A stretch of DNA of 64,000 nt from assembly GCF_016758255.1 (NCBI RefSeq), contig NZ_QYAD01000003.1:434001-498000 (forward strand), read 5' to 3'. The notes below the pieces were generated by a model. That model saw only the letters and a program-made list of their open reading frames with translations, was not told the origin of the DNA and searched no databases. The position numbers were made by a program, and so were the translations under genes. Below are positions 1 through 8,344 of this stretch, one piece after another; position 1 is the first letter of the stretch; each line of letters starts with the position of its first letter. Source of the stretch: Leucobacter chromiireducens subsp. chromiireducens. GTDB lineage: Bacteria; Actinomycetota; Actinomycetes; Actinomycetales; Microbacteriaceae.

Positions 1-2
1 CC

Positions 3-524
3 GCCGATGGCCGCGGCACCTTCACCGCCGATGTGATGGCTCAGTCCATCAAGATGTCGACGCTCGGCGAGCTCGCCGCAGGCAGCGCCGTCAACCTCGA
101 GCGCGCGGTACGCGTCGATACCCGTCTCGGCGGTCACATCGTCCAGGGGCACGTCGACGGGACCGCCGAGCTCATCTCGACCACCCCCGCGGAAGCCTGG
201 CGAGTGCTGCGCTTCAGTCTCTCCCCCGAGCTCGCCCCGCTGCTCGTCGACAAGGGTTCGGTGACGCTCTCGGGCGTCTCCCTCACCGTGTCCGCGATCT
301 CTGCGCCGGAGGCCACGGAGGCGTGGTTCGAGGTGTCCCTCATCCCCGAGACGCTCGCAGCGACCACGCTCGGTGCGCTGACTCCGGGTGACCGCGTCAA
401 CGTCGAGACCGACATCCTCGCGCGCCACGTCGCGCGCATGCTGCGCCTGGGCGTTGTGCCCGCAGCCCCTCAGACCCCCGCGGCCGCTGCCGTCGCCACC
501 ACCATCGAAGGATCACACGCATGA
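3..524 (+). CDS. ribE: riboflavin synthase (alpha-type), 5' end cut by window edge
   Basis: Converts two 6,7-dimethyl-8-ribityllumazine molecules into riboflavin plus the pyrimidine donor, the last step of riboflavin synthesis. The frame is open from the left edge, and 173 residues remain of a protein family that is usually about 200 long, so most of the first lumazine-binding repeat is lost. The second repeat is intact, from NLERAVR through GGHIVQGHVDG to KGSVTLSGVSLTV, which are hallmark segments of the family. An Ala/Pro/Thr-rich tail follows. Its TGA overlaps the ribBA start (ATGA), so translation is probably coupled. The true start, and any FMN riboswitch ahead of the operon, lie outside the window. 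Confidence 0.95.
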   Translation, partial: ADGRGTFTADVMAQSIKMSTLGELAAGSAVNLERAVRVDTRLGGHIVQGHVDGTAELISTTPAEAWRVLRFSLSPELAPLLVDKGSVTLSGVSLTVSAISAPEATEAWFEVSLIPETLAATTLGALTPGDRVNVETDILARHVARMLRLGVVPAAPQTPAAAAVATTIEGSHA

Positions 525-1804
525 GCACCACCGACACCGCAGCGTCTCGCACCCCGGGCATCGCCAGCATCGAGGACGCCATCGCGGCCATCGCCGCGGG
601 CCGACCCGTCATCGTCGCGGACAACGAGAATCGCGAGAACGAGGGCGACGTCATCATCTCGGCCGAACTCGCGACGCAGGAGTGGATCGCCTGGACCGTG
701 CGCTGGTCGTCCGGCCTGCTCTGCGCACCGATGACCAACGCGGTGGCCGATCAGCTCGATCTGCCCATGATGGTGGAGCGCAATGAGGATGCCCGCGGCA
801 CCGCGTACACGGTCACCGTCGACGCCACCGAGGGCATCACCACCGGCATCAGCGCGAGCGACCGCATGACCACGCTCAAGGCGCTCGCGAACGCCGACGC
901 CGTACCCGGCGACGTGCGCCGGCCGGGTCACATTCTGCCGCTGCGCGCGGTCGACGGCGGCGTGCGCGCCCGCGATGGGCACACCGAGGCGGCCGTTGAG
1001 CTCATGCAGCTCGCAGGCCTGCGCCCGGTCGCCGCGATCGCGGAGATCGTGGCGGAGGATGGCGAGATGATGCGCCTGCCCGGCCTCATCGAGCTCGGCG
1101 CACGCGAGGGCGTGCTCGTCATCACGATCGAGCAGCTCATCGCCTACCTGAACGAGCACGATCCGGCCGGCGCCCCGACGGGTGCGACGCGCAACCGCAG
1201 CGTCAGTCTTCGCGCGAACACGCTGCTGCCCACCGAGCGCGGCGATTTCCGCGCACTCGCGTACCGCGACCGCCGCGCCGGTATCGATCACATCGCGCTC
1301 GTTGCGCCGACCCCGGACGGGGCGATGCCCACGGGCGAGACGCTCGTGCGCGTGCACTCGGAGTGCATCACCGGCGAAGCCTTCGGCTCCCTCAAGTGCG
1401 AGTGCGGGCCGCAGCTCGATGCCGCGCTCGATCGCATCCATGAGCGCGGTGGCGTGGTCGTGTACCTGCGCGGGCACGAGGGCCGCGGCATCGGCCTGGC
1501 GAACAAGCTGCGCGCCTACCAGCTGCAGGAGCAGGGGGTCGACACGCTCGACGCCAACCTGCAGCTCGGGCTCCCCGCGGACAACCGCGACTACACCGCT
1601 GCAGCCGAGATCCTCGCCGATCTCGGCATCGACCGAGTGCGCCTGCTCACGAACAACCCCGACAAGGTGGCACAGCTCGAGGCGCACGGTATCGACGTGG
1701 TTGAGCGCGTGCCGCTCGTCGTCGGCGTCACCGAGCAGAACGTCGGCTACCTGAACGCGAAGCGCGACCGAATGGGCCACCAGCTGCCCGACCAGGTCAG
1801 CTAG
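521..1804 (+). CDS. ribBA: bifunctional 3,4-dihydroxy-2-butanone-4-phosphate synthase / GTP cyclohydrolase II
   Basis: A 427-residue fusion that supplies both riboflavin precursors: the butanone phosphate from ribulose 5-phosphate (N-terminal half) and the pyrimidine from GTP (C-terminal half). Residues 34-43 (DNENRENEGD) are the acidic metal/substrate loop of the RibB domain, and HTEAA near 154 is another conserved RibB segment. In the RibA half, Cys282, Cys293 and Cys295 form the C-x10-C-x-C zinc site, RGHEGRGIGL lies around 317-326 and LLTNNPDK at 375-382. Length and domain order match the family. It overlaps ribE by 4 nt and is followed after 39 nt by ribH, so the three genes form one operon. 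Confidence 0.97.
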   Translation: MSTTDTAASRTPGIASIEDAIAAIAAGRPVIVADNENRENEGDVIISAELATQEWIAWTVRWSSGLLCAPMTNAVADQLDLPMMVERNEDARGTAYTVTVDATEGITTGISASDRMTTLKALANADAVPGDVRRPGHILPLRAVDGGVRARDGHTEAAVELMQLAGLRPVAAIAEIVAEDGEMMRLPGLIELGAREGVLVITIEQLIAYLNEHDPAGAPTGATRNRSVSLRANTLLPTERGDFRALAYRDRRAGIDHIALVAPTPDGAMPTGETLVRVHSECITGEAFGSLKCECGPQLDAALDRIHERGGVVVYLRGHEGRGIGLANKLRAYQLQEQGVDTLDANLQLGLPADNRDYTAAAEILADLGIDRVRLLTNNPDKVAQLEAHGIDVVERVPLVVGVTEQNVGYLNAKRDRMGHQLPDQVS

Positions 1805-1843
1805 TCCCGACGCACACGATCACCCCGACCGAAAGGAATCCCC

Positions 1844-2365
1844 ATGAGTGGAGCGGGAGCCCCCAACCTCACTGTCGACGCAGCCGGACTGCGCGTCGCC
1901 ATCATTGCCGGCAGCTGGCACGAAGAGATCATGTCGTCGCTCGTCGTGGGCGCGGCGGAGACGCTCACCGCGTCTGGCGCGGAGCACAGCCTGTTCCGTG
2001 TTGCCGGCGCATTTGAGCTGCCGCTCGCCGCGCAGGTTGCGCTCGCGCCGGTCGCCGAGGGCGGCGGCGGTTTCGACGCAGCCGTGTGCCTCGGCGTCAT
2101 CATCCGCGGCGGCACCCCGCACTTCGACTACGTGTGTAACGCGGTGACCGATGGCCTGACGCGCGTGCAGCTCGACGCGGGCCGCCCCGTTGGCTTCGGC
2201 GTACTCACCACTGACACGGAGCAGCAGGCGCTCGACCGCTCGGGCCGTCCCGGCGCTCCCGAGTCGAAGGGACAGGAGGCCGCCGAGGCGGCCCTGCACC
2301 TCGCCATCACGGCGAAGCAGATTCGCGAGGAGGGCCCCACCCTCCGCCTCGTTCCAGAGCACTAA
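1844..2365 (+). CDS. ribH: 6,7-dimethyl-8-ribityllumazine synthase
   Basis: Condenses the pyrimidine and butanone phosphate intermediates into lumazine, normally within a large homo-oligomeric shell. The protein has 173 residues. Family landmarks are the GSWHEEI segment near 23-29, AGAFELP at 54-60 that forms part of the substrate pocket, and RGGTPHFDYV at 88-97, with His93 as the expected catalytic histidine. LTTDTEQQAL is at 121-130. The start is supported by GAAAGGAA about 8 nt upstream. It ends the riboflavin operon and is followed by a strong hairpin at 2375-2406. Confidence 0.97.
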   Translation: MSGAGAPNLTVDAAGLRVAIIAGSWHEEIMSSLVVGAAETLTASGAEHSLFRVAGAFELPLAAQVALAPVAEGGGGFDAAVCLGVIIRGGTPHFDYVCNAVTDGLTRVQLDAGRPVGFGVLTTDTEQQALDRSGRPGAPESKGQEAAEAALHLAITAKQIREEGPTLRLVPEH

Positions 2366-2374
2366 CCGCGGGCA

Positions 2375-2406
2375 CTGGGCGGCGACCTGCCACGGTCGCC
2401 GCCCAG
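2375..2406 (+). terminator. hairpin after the riboflavin operon
   Basis: A perfect 13-bp GC-rich stem (2375-2387 pairs with 2394-2406, 6-nt loop) starts 9 nt after the ribH stop and ends before the next promoter. There is no U-tract, so it is a T-poor terminator of the kind common in high-GC actinobacteria, or an RNA-stabilising hairpin. Confidence 0.6.
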
Positions 2407-2416
2407 GCGCGCTCGG

Positions 2417-2422
2417 TAGAGT
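2417..2422 (+). promoter_or_regulatory. leaderless -10 box (TAGAGT) of the ABC exporter gene
   Basis: TAGAGT ends 7 nt before ATG 2430, and no Shine-Dalgarno sequence is present. This places the expected transcription start on the A of the start codon. It follows the TAnnnT-N6/7-start pattern seen at many genes in this window. Confidence 0.5.
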
Positions 2423-2429
2423 TGAGCGT

Positions 2430-4424
2430 ATGTCCGGGCTCCCTGATTCCTCCTCGTCGGACCGCAGGGCGTCGCGTCGCCGCGGCCCCGCACGGTCCGC
2501 AGATTCGACGCCGCGCGGCCCCCGCGCCTCGCTGAAACAGCTGATCCCGTATCTCTTCGAGCAGCGCCGCCTGCTCACCATCGCACTCGTGCTCGGGCTC
2601 ATCAGCGCCGCCGCCTCCCTCGTGCAGCCGCTCCTCCTCGGCCAGGTGATCGGCCGCGTCGAGGCGGGCCAGGCGCTCGGCTGGCTGCTCGTGGTGCTCT
2701 GCGCGGTTGTGGTGGTCGGCGCCGTACTCAGCGGCCTCCAGCACTACGTGCTGCAGCGCATGGGCGAGGGCGTGGTGCTGACGAGTCGCCGACGCCTCAT
2801 CGCGAAGATTCTGCACTTGCCCATCTCGCAGTTCGATCAGCGCCGCACGGGCGACCTCGTCTCGCGCATCGGCAGCGATACGACGCTGCTGCGCGCCGTC
2901 CTGACGCAGGGCTTTGTCGAGGCGATCAGCGGCCTCCTCGTGTTTATTGGCGCACTGATCGGCATGCTCATCATCGATCCTGTGCTGTTCGGGATCACCT
3001 TCGGCGTGATTCTTGTCGCCCTCGTTGTGGTGGTGCTCGTGGGCAGCCGTATCCGCCCCGCCGTCGCGCGTGCACAGGAGAAGGTGGGCGATCTCGCGGC
3101 GCAGGTCGATCGCACCGTCTCGTCGATCCGCACGATTCGCGCGGCCGGCGCCGCGGAGCGCGAAGAACGCGCCACCGTGCGCGACGCGGAAGAAGCGTAC
3201 GGCCTGGGTGTGAAGGTCGCGAAGATCTCGGCGTTCATCGTGCCGGTCTCGTTCCTTGCGATGCAGCTCTCGTTCCTCGTGGTGCTCGGTCTCGGCGGCT
3301 ACCGCGTCGCCACGGGGGCGATCACCATCGCGCAGCTCGTCACCTTCATCATCTTCCTGTTCCTCATGATCATGCCGCTCGGCCAGGCGTTTGGCGCGAT
3401 CACCGCGGTGAACCAGGCACTCGGCGCGCTGGGCCGCATCCAGGAGATCACCTCACTCCCCACGGAAACCGCGCACGATGCCGAGCTGTCTCCGCTCGGC
3501 CGCATCGTGCCGCTTGCGCAGGCGAGCGTGGCGGGCGAAGCGGCGATCCGCTTCGCGGACGTGCACTTCACCTACCGCTCCGCAGCGCCCGAACGGGCGG
3601 ATGCGCGGTCGCTCGTGCGCAGCACTCGTGGTGCACGCGACGTCCCCCCGGCGGAAATCGTTGCCACACCCGTGCTCCACGGTGTGGACTTCGAGGTGGC
3701 GCGCGGCACACGCGTGGCGCTCGTCGGCCCCTCCGGCGCGGGCAAGTCGACAATCCTCGGGCTGATCGAGCGTTTCTACGATCCGGATCAGGGCTCGGTC
3801 TCACTCTTCGGCGCAGACCTGCGCGTCCTCGACCGCACGGAGCTGCGCGCCCAGCTCGGCTACGTGGAGCAGGACGCACCCGTGCTCGCGGGAACGCTGC
3901 GTGACAACCTGCGCCTGGGTGCGCCGGACGCGAGCGACGCGGCCTGCGCGCGCGTGCTGCAGGCGGTCAACCTGGGCGGGCTGCTCGGCCGGGCCGCCGG
4001 CGGGGCGGCAAGCTCGGGCAACACCTCGGCGCCGAGTGAGCAGAGCCCCGCAGAGCTCGCCGCGGCGCTCGATTTGCAGGTCGGCGAGAGCGGCATCATG
4101 CTCTCCGGCGGCGAGAAGCAACGGCTGGCAATCGCTCGTGCCCTCCTCTCCGCTCCTCCCGTGCTATTGCTCGACGAGTCGACCGCGAGCCTCGATGGCG
4201 TGAACGAGCGGCTGATGCGCGATGCCCTCGACTCGGTCGCGACGGGGCGCACGCTCATCGTCATCGCGCACCGCTTGTCGACCGTCGTCGACTCCGACAA
4301 GATCATCGTGCTCGATGGCGGCCGCGTGCTGGGCGAGGGCACGCACGAGGAGCTCGTTGCGTCGACGCCGCTGTACCGCGAGCTCGCGCGACACCAACTA
4401 TTGGTGCCCGAAACGCAGGAGTAG
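2430..4424 (+). CDS. ABC exporter, fused permease and ATPase (half-transporter)
   Basis: A 664-residue type IV ABC exporter half-molecule, expected to dimerise in the membrane and export a lipid, drug or peptide (substrate not deducible). The N-terminal ~50 residues are Ser/Arg-rich and cytoplasmic, followed by a six-helix membrane domain. The ATPase domain has Walker A GPSGAGKST at 433-441, signature LSGGE at 558-562 and Walker B VLLLDE at 578-583. Two low-complexity insertions are unusual: about 28 residues just before Walker A, and about 20 (Gly/Ala/Ser-rich) shortly before the signature. ATG 2430 was chosen over upstream in-frame codons because homology to exporters begins just after it and a leaderless -10 box precedes it. 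Confidence 0.88.
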   Translation: MSGLPDSSSSDRRASRRRGPARSADSTPRGPRASLKQLIPYLFEQRRLLTIALVLGLISAAASLVQPLLLGQVIGRVEAGQALGWLLVVLCAVVVVGAVLSGLQHYVLQRMGEGVVLTSRRRLIAKILHLPISQFDQRRTGDLVSRIGSDTTLLRAVLTQGFVEAISGLLVFIGALIGMLIIDPVLFGITFGVILVALVVVVLVGSRIRPAVARAQEKVGDLAAQVDRTVSSIRTIRAAGAAEREERATVRDAEEAYGLGVKVAKISAFIVPVSFLAMQLSFLVVLGLGGYRVATGAITIAQLVTFIIFLFLMIMPLGQAFGAITAVNQALGALGRIQEITSLPTETAHDAELSPLGRIVPLAQASVAGEAAIRFADVHFTYRSAAPERADARSLVRSTRGARDVPPAEIVATPVLHGVDFEVARGTRVALVGPSGAGKSTILGLIERFYDPDQGSVSLFGADLRVLDRTELRAQLGYVEQDAPVLAGTLRDNLRLGAPDASDAACARVLQAVNLGGLLGRAAGGAASSGNTSAPSEQSPAELAAALDLQVGESGIMLSGGEKQRLAIARALLSAPPVLLLDESTASLDGVNERLMRDALDSVATGRTLIVIAHRLSTVVDSDKIIVLDGGRVLGEGTHEELVASTPLYRELARHQLLVPETQE

Positions 4425-4440
4425 AACGGCCCCGCGCTGC

Positions 4441-4446
4441 TAGGAT
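4441..4446 (+). promoter_or_regulatory. leaderless -10 box (TAGGAT) of the AraC-family gene
   Basis: TAGGAT is followed by 6 nt and then GTG 4453, with no Shine-Dalgarno sequence. This spacing favours GTG 4453 as the start rather than the in-frame TTG at 4447. Confidence 0.5.
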
Positions 4447-4452
4447 TTGGGC

Positions 4453-5397
4453 GTGTCAGATGCTTCCAAAGATGCACGCAGCGCTCCTGCAGTTGAGGGA
4501 CTCGCGGCCCGCTCAATCACTGAATATGGAACTCGCGAAATCTCGGAAACCGGGGTTCGCGGGGTGGGTGGCTCGCACGGCGTGAACGCGCACGTGCGGG
4601 CCTTCGGCGCGCTGCTCGTCATCGAAGCATGGGGCACCGCGTCGGAGATCGAGCGTCGCCCGCTGCGGCCCGGTTTCCCCACGATGGACGTCATCTTCGT
4701 CGAGCAGGGCGAGTTCGAGTACCTCGACGGCAGCGCGTGGCGAGTCTCGCGCGGGCCACTCATGATCGCGCCGAGCGGTCTCCCTCACCGCGTCCGCTTC
4801 ACCACCGACTGGCGCTTCATCGTCGCCCGCGTGCCGCGCGAGGCGCTGCTCCCCTACGTGCCGATGCTCTCTGACCAGGTGAACATCGCCACGGAGCTGC
4901 GTATGACCGAGCGCGCAATGCAGGCGCTCCTCACCGACCTCGTGCGCAACCCGGATCCGGCCACGGAGGCGGACAGCCAGACCATCGACCGGCAGGTGCT
5001 CGACATGGCCGGCACGCTCGTGCTGGGCAGGCAGCAGCCCGACATTGGCATCGGCAGCCCCCGCAACAGCCTCCGCAGCCGCGCGCTCTCCGCAATCGCC
5101 GAGCGCAGCGGCGAAGTGCAGCTCACGCCCAACGAGCTTGCCGACGACCTCAGCATCTCGCTCCGCCGACTGCAGGGCGTGTTCGCCGAGGCCGGCAGCT
5201 CCGTCGCAGGCGAGATTCGACGCGAGCGGGCCCGCGTGGCACGCTCGCTCCTGCAGGATGCGCGCTACGACGAGCTCAGCACCGCCGAGATCGCCGAGCG
5301 CGCGGGCTTCGGCTCGAGCACGAGCATGCGCCGCGCACTTGAGGACCTGTACGGACTCGGGCCGCGCGATCTGCGCACGGGGCGCGCCGCCGCCTAA
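4453..5397 (+). CDS. AraC-family transcriptional regulator
   Basis: A 314-residue regulator. Residues ~50-190 resemble the AraC_binding_2 cupin-like sensor (MDVIFVEQGEFEYLDG, then RGPLMIAPSGLPHRVRF). The C-terminal ~100 residues carry the two helix-turn-helix motifs of AraC proteins: TPNELADDLSISLRRLQ, and STAEIAERAGFGSSTSMRRA leading to GLGPRDLR. The effector is unknown. The nearest plausible target is the upstream ABC exporter (same strand, 28-nt gap), but the gene has its own -10 box. Its TAA overlaps the 3' end of the convergent acyltransferase gene by 4 nt. Confidence 0.88.
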   Translation: MSDASKDARSAPAVEGLAARSITEYGTREISETGVRGVGGSHGVNAHVRAFGALLVIEAWGTASEIERRPLRPGFPTMDVIFVEQGEFEYLDGSAWRVSRGPLMIAPSGLPHRVRFTTDWRFIVARVPREALLPYVPMLSDQVNIATELRMTERAMQALLTDLVRNPDPATEADSQTIDRQVLDMAGTLVLGRQQPDIGIGSPRNSLRSRALSAIAERSGEVQLTPNELADDLSISLRRLQGVFAEAGSSVAGEIRRERARVARSLLQDARYDELSTAEIAERAGFGSSTSMRRALEDLYGLGPRDLRTGRAAA

Positions 5398-6485
5398 CGT
5401 GGCTCAGGGCGCGCGTCCGGCGCGAGCAGGCGATCGATGTTCGGGGCGATGAGCGGGCGAGCAAGCCGCGACACCCACGCGCCGGAGAGCACAAGCGCGA
5501 TCGCCACCCCGATCGCGACGAGGAGCAGGACGCCGGGCCACCCGAGCCCACCGATCCAGTCAATCGCCCCCGTCTCGCGCATCGCGTAGACGATGGGGCC
5601 GTGCAGCAGGTAGACCGCCATCGTGCGCGTGCCCCACACGGTCGCGCGGCCATGGCCACGCGGCACGACAACAAGCAGCGCAAACGTCATTGCCGCGGCG
5701 ATGACGAGGAGCCCCACCGTCACGAGCGTGCCGCTCACAGCCGTTGCGCTCCACGATTCGGGCTGCCAGTCACTCACCGGCGGCGTCTCGAAGAGCCACT
5801 CGTAGTCGTCACGCCACGTGAGCCAACGGTCGATCCGCCACTCGTATCGCAGCTGTGGCACGAGCGCGAAGCAGAGCGCCACGATCCCGAGCAGCGACCA
5901 GGCGCCGGCCCGCAGTGCACGGGAGGGCGCCATGAACCACTCGCCGTCGAGCCAGCCGCGATCCCGAATGAGCCAGCCGGCAACAAAGAACGGGAGGAAC
6001 GTGAGCGTGCGCGCCGCCGAGAACTCGGTGTCGATCGCGGGGATGAGCCCCGAGACGAGCGCGATCACGATCGACACGATGAGTGGATGCTTCAGGCGCG
6101 CAAAGAACGGCAGCAGGATACGCATCGTGACGAGCGAGACGAGAAACCAGAGGGTCCAGGCCGGACTCACGAGGAACGCGCTGCCCGGGGTCCGCCCCTC
6201 GACGAAAAATCGGATGACCGCCCAGATGCCCTCCCACAGGCCCCACGTGACGAGCAGCTGCAGCGTGGAGCGCACCATCTTGCGGTCCGTCACGGGCCGC
6301 GCGAAGAGTCCGGAGAGCAAGATCATCGCGGGCATATGGAACAGGTAGATGTACGCGTAGATACCGAAACTGAGCGCGGTGTCCGTGCGCACGGTCGAGA
6401 TTGCGTGCCCCACCACCACGAGCACGATGAGTACAAAGCGCGCGTTATCCCAGAGCGCGATGCGGGGCTTCGGCGACGTGGTCAC
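5394..6485 (-). CDS. acyltransferase family 3 membrane protein
   Basis: A 363-residue polytopic membrane protein of the acyltransferase_3 (OafA/OpgC-like) type, about ten hydrophobic helices. The first 75 residues are diagnostic: LWDNARFVLIVLVVVGHAI contains the conserved R...GH arrangement, then an IYLFHMPAM segment. Such proteins move acyl groups onto sugars or polyols of the envelope. GTG 6485 is preceded by TAGGCT-N6 (leaderless signature). The gene is convergent with the AraC regulator, overlapping by 4 nt, so it is not in that transcription unit. The acceptor cannot be told from sequence. Confidence 0.8.
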   Translation of the reverse strand: MTTSPKPRIALWDNARFVLIVLVVVGHAISTVRTDTALSFGIYAYIYLFHMPAMILLSGLFARPVTDRKMVRSTLQLLVTWGLWEGIWAVIRFFVEGRTPGSAFLVSPAWTLWFLVSLVTMRILLPFFARLKHPLIVSIVIALVSGLIPAIDTEFSAARTLTFLPFFVAGWLIRDRGWLDGEWFMAPSRALRAGAWSLLGIVALCFALVPQLRYEWRIDRWLTWRDDYEWLFETPPVSDWQPESWSATAVSGTLVTVGLLVIAAAMTFALLVVVPRGHGRATVWGTRTMAVYLLHGPIVYAMRETGAIDWIGGLGWPGVLLLVAIGVAIALVLSGAWVSRLARPLIAPNIDRLLAPDARPEPR

Positions 6486-6491
6486 GTCTGT

Positions 6492-6497
6492 AGCCTA
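6492..6497 (-). promoter_or_regulatory. leaderless -10 box (TAGGCT) of the acyltransferase gene
   Basis: On the minus strand TAGGCT is followed by 6 nt and then GTG 6485. No Shine-Dalgarno sequence is visible. Confidence 0.5.
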
Positions 6498-6548
6498 ACC
6501 GGGCGAACGGAGAATTCTCGGGAACGATACGGGGTTGCAGAAACGCAA

Positions 6549-6574
6549 ATGGCCCCGGTGTGCACCGGGGCCAT
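6549..6574 (-). terminator. hairpin terminator after tRNA-Thr
   Basis: A perfect 11-bp stem (6549-6559 with 6564-6574, GTGC loop) begins 2 nt beyond the tRNA 3' end. On the minus strand it runs into a short T-containing stretch, as expected for a tRNA terminator. Confidence 0.75.
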
Positions 6575-6576
6575 AC

Positions 6577-6652
6577 TGGAGCCGCCTACCAGAATCGAAC
6601 TGGTGACCTATTCATTACGAGTGAATCGCTCTACCGACTGAGCTAAGGCGGC
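6577..6652 (-). tRNA. tRNA-Thr (anticodon CGT)
   Basis: A 76-nt minus-strand tRNA. The acceptor stem is GCCGCCT pairing with AGGCGGC, the D-arm contains AGCTCAGTCGGTAGAGC, the anticodon stem ATTCA/TGAAT encloses the loop CTCGTAA with anticodon CGT (reads ACG, threonine), and the T-arm loop is TTCGATT. The discriminator T is followed by an encoded CCA at 6577-6579. Confidence 0.97.
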
Positions 6653-6772
6653 CTGGCGCGGGATTGCTCTCGCGCACAAGCAATTACTCTAGCATGAGGA
6701 AGCCCCTGCTCCGCACACCGACGGGGCTTGCCGCCTGCAGGCCGGGCGTGCCGCAGCGCGCGGCTTAGCCCG

Positions 6773-8344
6773 CTACACCGTACAGCGCGGGTCGGCCGCC
6801 GGCACGGTGCCGTCGAGGAAGTAGGCGTCGACCACCTCGCCAACGCAGGAGCTCGTCGTATAGGCGGTGTGCCCCTCTCCGACGTAAGTGACGAGCGTGC
6901 CGCTCTCGAGCTGCGTGGCGAGCGACTCGGCCCAGCGATAGGGCGTGGCCGGGTCGCCGGTGGTGCCGACGACGAGGATGGGGTCCGCGCCCGCAGCGGT
7001 CACGGGGGTGCGCTCGGCAACCCCCTGGACGGGCCACTCCGCACAGCTGATGTCGCCGTACCCCTGGTAGCGGCCGATCGTCGGGGCGATCTGCGCGAGC
7101 TCTGCCGCATCGTCACGCATGCGCTGCACATCGAGCTCGTTCGGGTAGTCGAGGCAGTTGATCGCGGAGAACGCCTCAGTCGAGTTGCTCTGGTACTCCC
7201 CATCTTGCCGGTCGTTGTACGCGTCGGCGAGAATCAGTGCCATCTCAGGGTCGTCCACAGCCAGCGACGTGAAGAGCTGGTCGAAGTAGCCCCACATCTC
7301 CTGCGAGTACAGCGGGAAGACGATCGCGGTGAGCGCGACCCCCGAGGAGACCGTGCGCCCGTCCTTGCCGGTGAGCGAGTTCGCGTCAACGCGATCCAAG
7401 AGCGCACCGATCTGCGCCATCGCCTCGTCCACCGAGCCGGTGAGCGGGCAACCGCGGCGCTGCAGGCAGTCGGTTGTGTACGCGCGCAGCGCGTTCTCGA
7501 AGCCGATCGTCTGCTCACGCACCACGTCTCGCATGGTGGCCTCGGGGTCCATCGCACCGTCGAGCACCAGCCGCCCCACGCGCTCCGGGTACGCATCCGC
7601 GTAGCGTGCACCGATGTAGGTGCCGTAGGAGAAGCCGAGGTAGTTCAGCTTCGCGTCGCCCACGATGCCGCGCAGCATGTCAAGATCCTGCACGGTATCG
7701 CTCGTTGCGACGTGCGCGAGCAGGTCTCCGTTCCGCTCCTCGCACGCCTGCGCGAATTCCTTCGCCTGCGCGCGTGCCGCATCGATCCAGGCGTCGCTGC
7801 CGCGCTCGAGATCCGCGGTCTCGGCGTCGTCACCGTAGAGGTACTCGTCCATCCCCTTCGTGTCGAGGCACTCCACGGGAGCAGAGTTCCCCACACCGCG
7901 CGGATCCCAGCCAATCACGTCGTATGCCGCGCGCACGTCGGCGGACACGGCGTGCTCCACCGCGTTCGCCACGTACTCGGCGCCCGAGGCGCCAGGGCCG
8001 CCCGGGTTCACAAACAGCGTGCCCAGCTTCTTCACGCCGCCCGTCGCCTCGCTCTTCACGAGCCGCAGCGTGATCGTCTCCCCCTCGGGCTCGCTCCAGT
8101 CAAGCGGCGCGTACACATCAGCGCACCGCATGCCGCTCGCGCAGGGCTGCCACTCGGGCTCCTGCTCCTGGAAGCTCTGCGCATCACCCGTGGGCTTCGC
8201 CGGCAGCTTGGGATCGCTTCCGCCGCCAGCTCCGCCGAGCCCGGGGATGAGGGAGCAGCCAGCGAGCAGCGCGGCTGCCGCGAGCGCGGCCCCGCCGAGG
8301 GTCAGCCTGCGCCACACGCTGCGGCGATCGTCGGGTGCGGCCAT
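6773..8344 (-). CDS. secreted alpha/beta-hydrolase lipoprotein, tripeptidyl-aminopeptidase (TAP) family
   Basis: A 523-residue lipoprotein with a basic N-terminus, a hydrophobic segment and a lipobox LAGC (Cys30). The hydrolase domain has an oxyanion segment FVNPGGPGASG near 111-121, the nucleophile elbow LGFSYG with Ser239, and a late VGEGHT with His492. These match Streptomyces TAP-like peptidases, whose C-terminal lid carries the Cys-rich TAP domain. It probably trims N-terminal tripeptides or cleaves esters outside the membrane. ATG 8344 fuses with the holB stop (TAATG), implying translational coupling; the longer upstream frame is holB antisense noise. In many actinobacteria this gene lies directly after holB and before tRNA-Thr, as here. 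Confidence 0.9.
   Translation of the reverse strand: MAAPDDRRSVWRRLTLGGAALAAAALLAGCSLIPGLGGAGGGSDPKLPAKPTGDAQSFQEQEPEWQPCASGMRCADVYAPLDWSEPEGETITLRLVKSEATGGVKKLGTLFVNPGGPGASGAEYVANAVEHAVSADVRAAYDVIGWDPRGVGNSAPVECLDTKGMDEYLYGDDAETADLERGSDAWIDAARAQAKEFAQACEERNGDLLAHVATSDTVQDLDMLRGIVGDAKLNYLGFSYGTYIGARYADAYPERVGRLVLDGAMDPEATMRDVVREQTIGFENALRAYTTDCLQRRGCPLTGSVDEAMAQIGALLDRVDANSLTGKDGRTVSSGVALTAIVFPLYSQEMWGYFDQLFTSLAVDDPEMALILADAYNDRQDGEYQSNSTEAFSAINCLDYPNELDVQRMRDDAAELAQIAPTIGRYQGYGDISCAEWPVQGVAERTPVTAAGADPILVVGTTGDPATPYRWAESLATQLESGTLVTYVGEGHTAYTTSSCVGEVVDAYFLDGTVPAADPRCTV

Noticed and set aside
470-1780. Long open frame on the minus strand opposite ribBA
   Set aside because: A high-GC antisense frame with no start signal or recognisable domain; ribBA is unambiguous on the plus strand.
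5601-6641. Long plus-strand frame opposite the acyltransferase
   Set aside because: Composition is Arg/Glu/His-rich, typical of antisense reading in high-GC DNA, and it runs through the tRNA.
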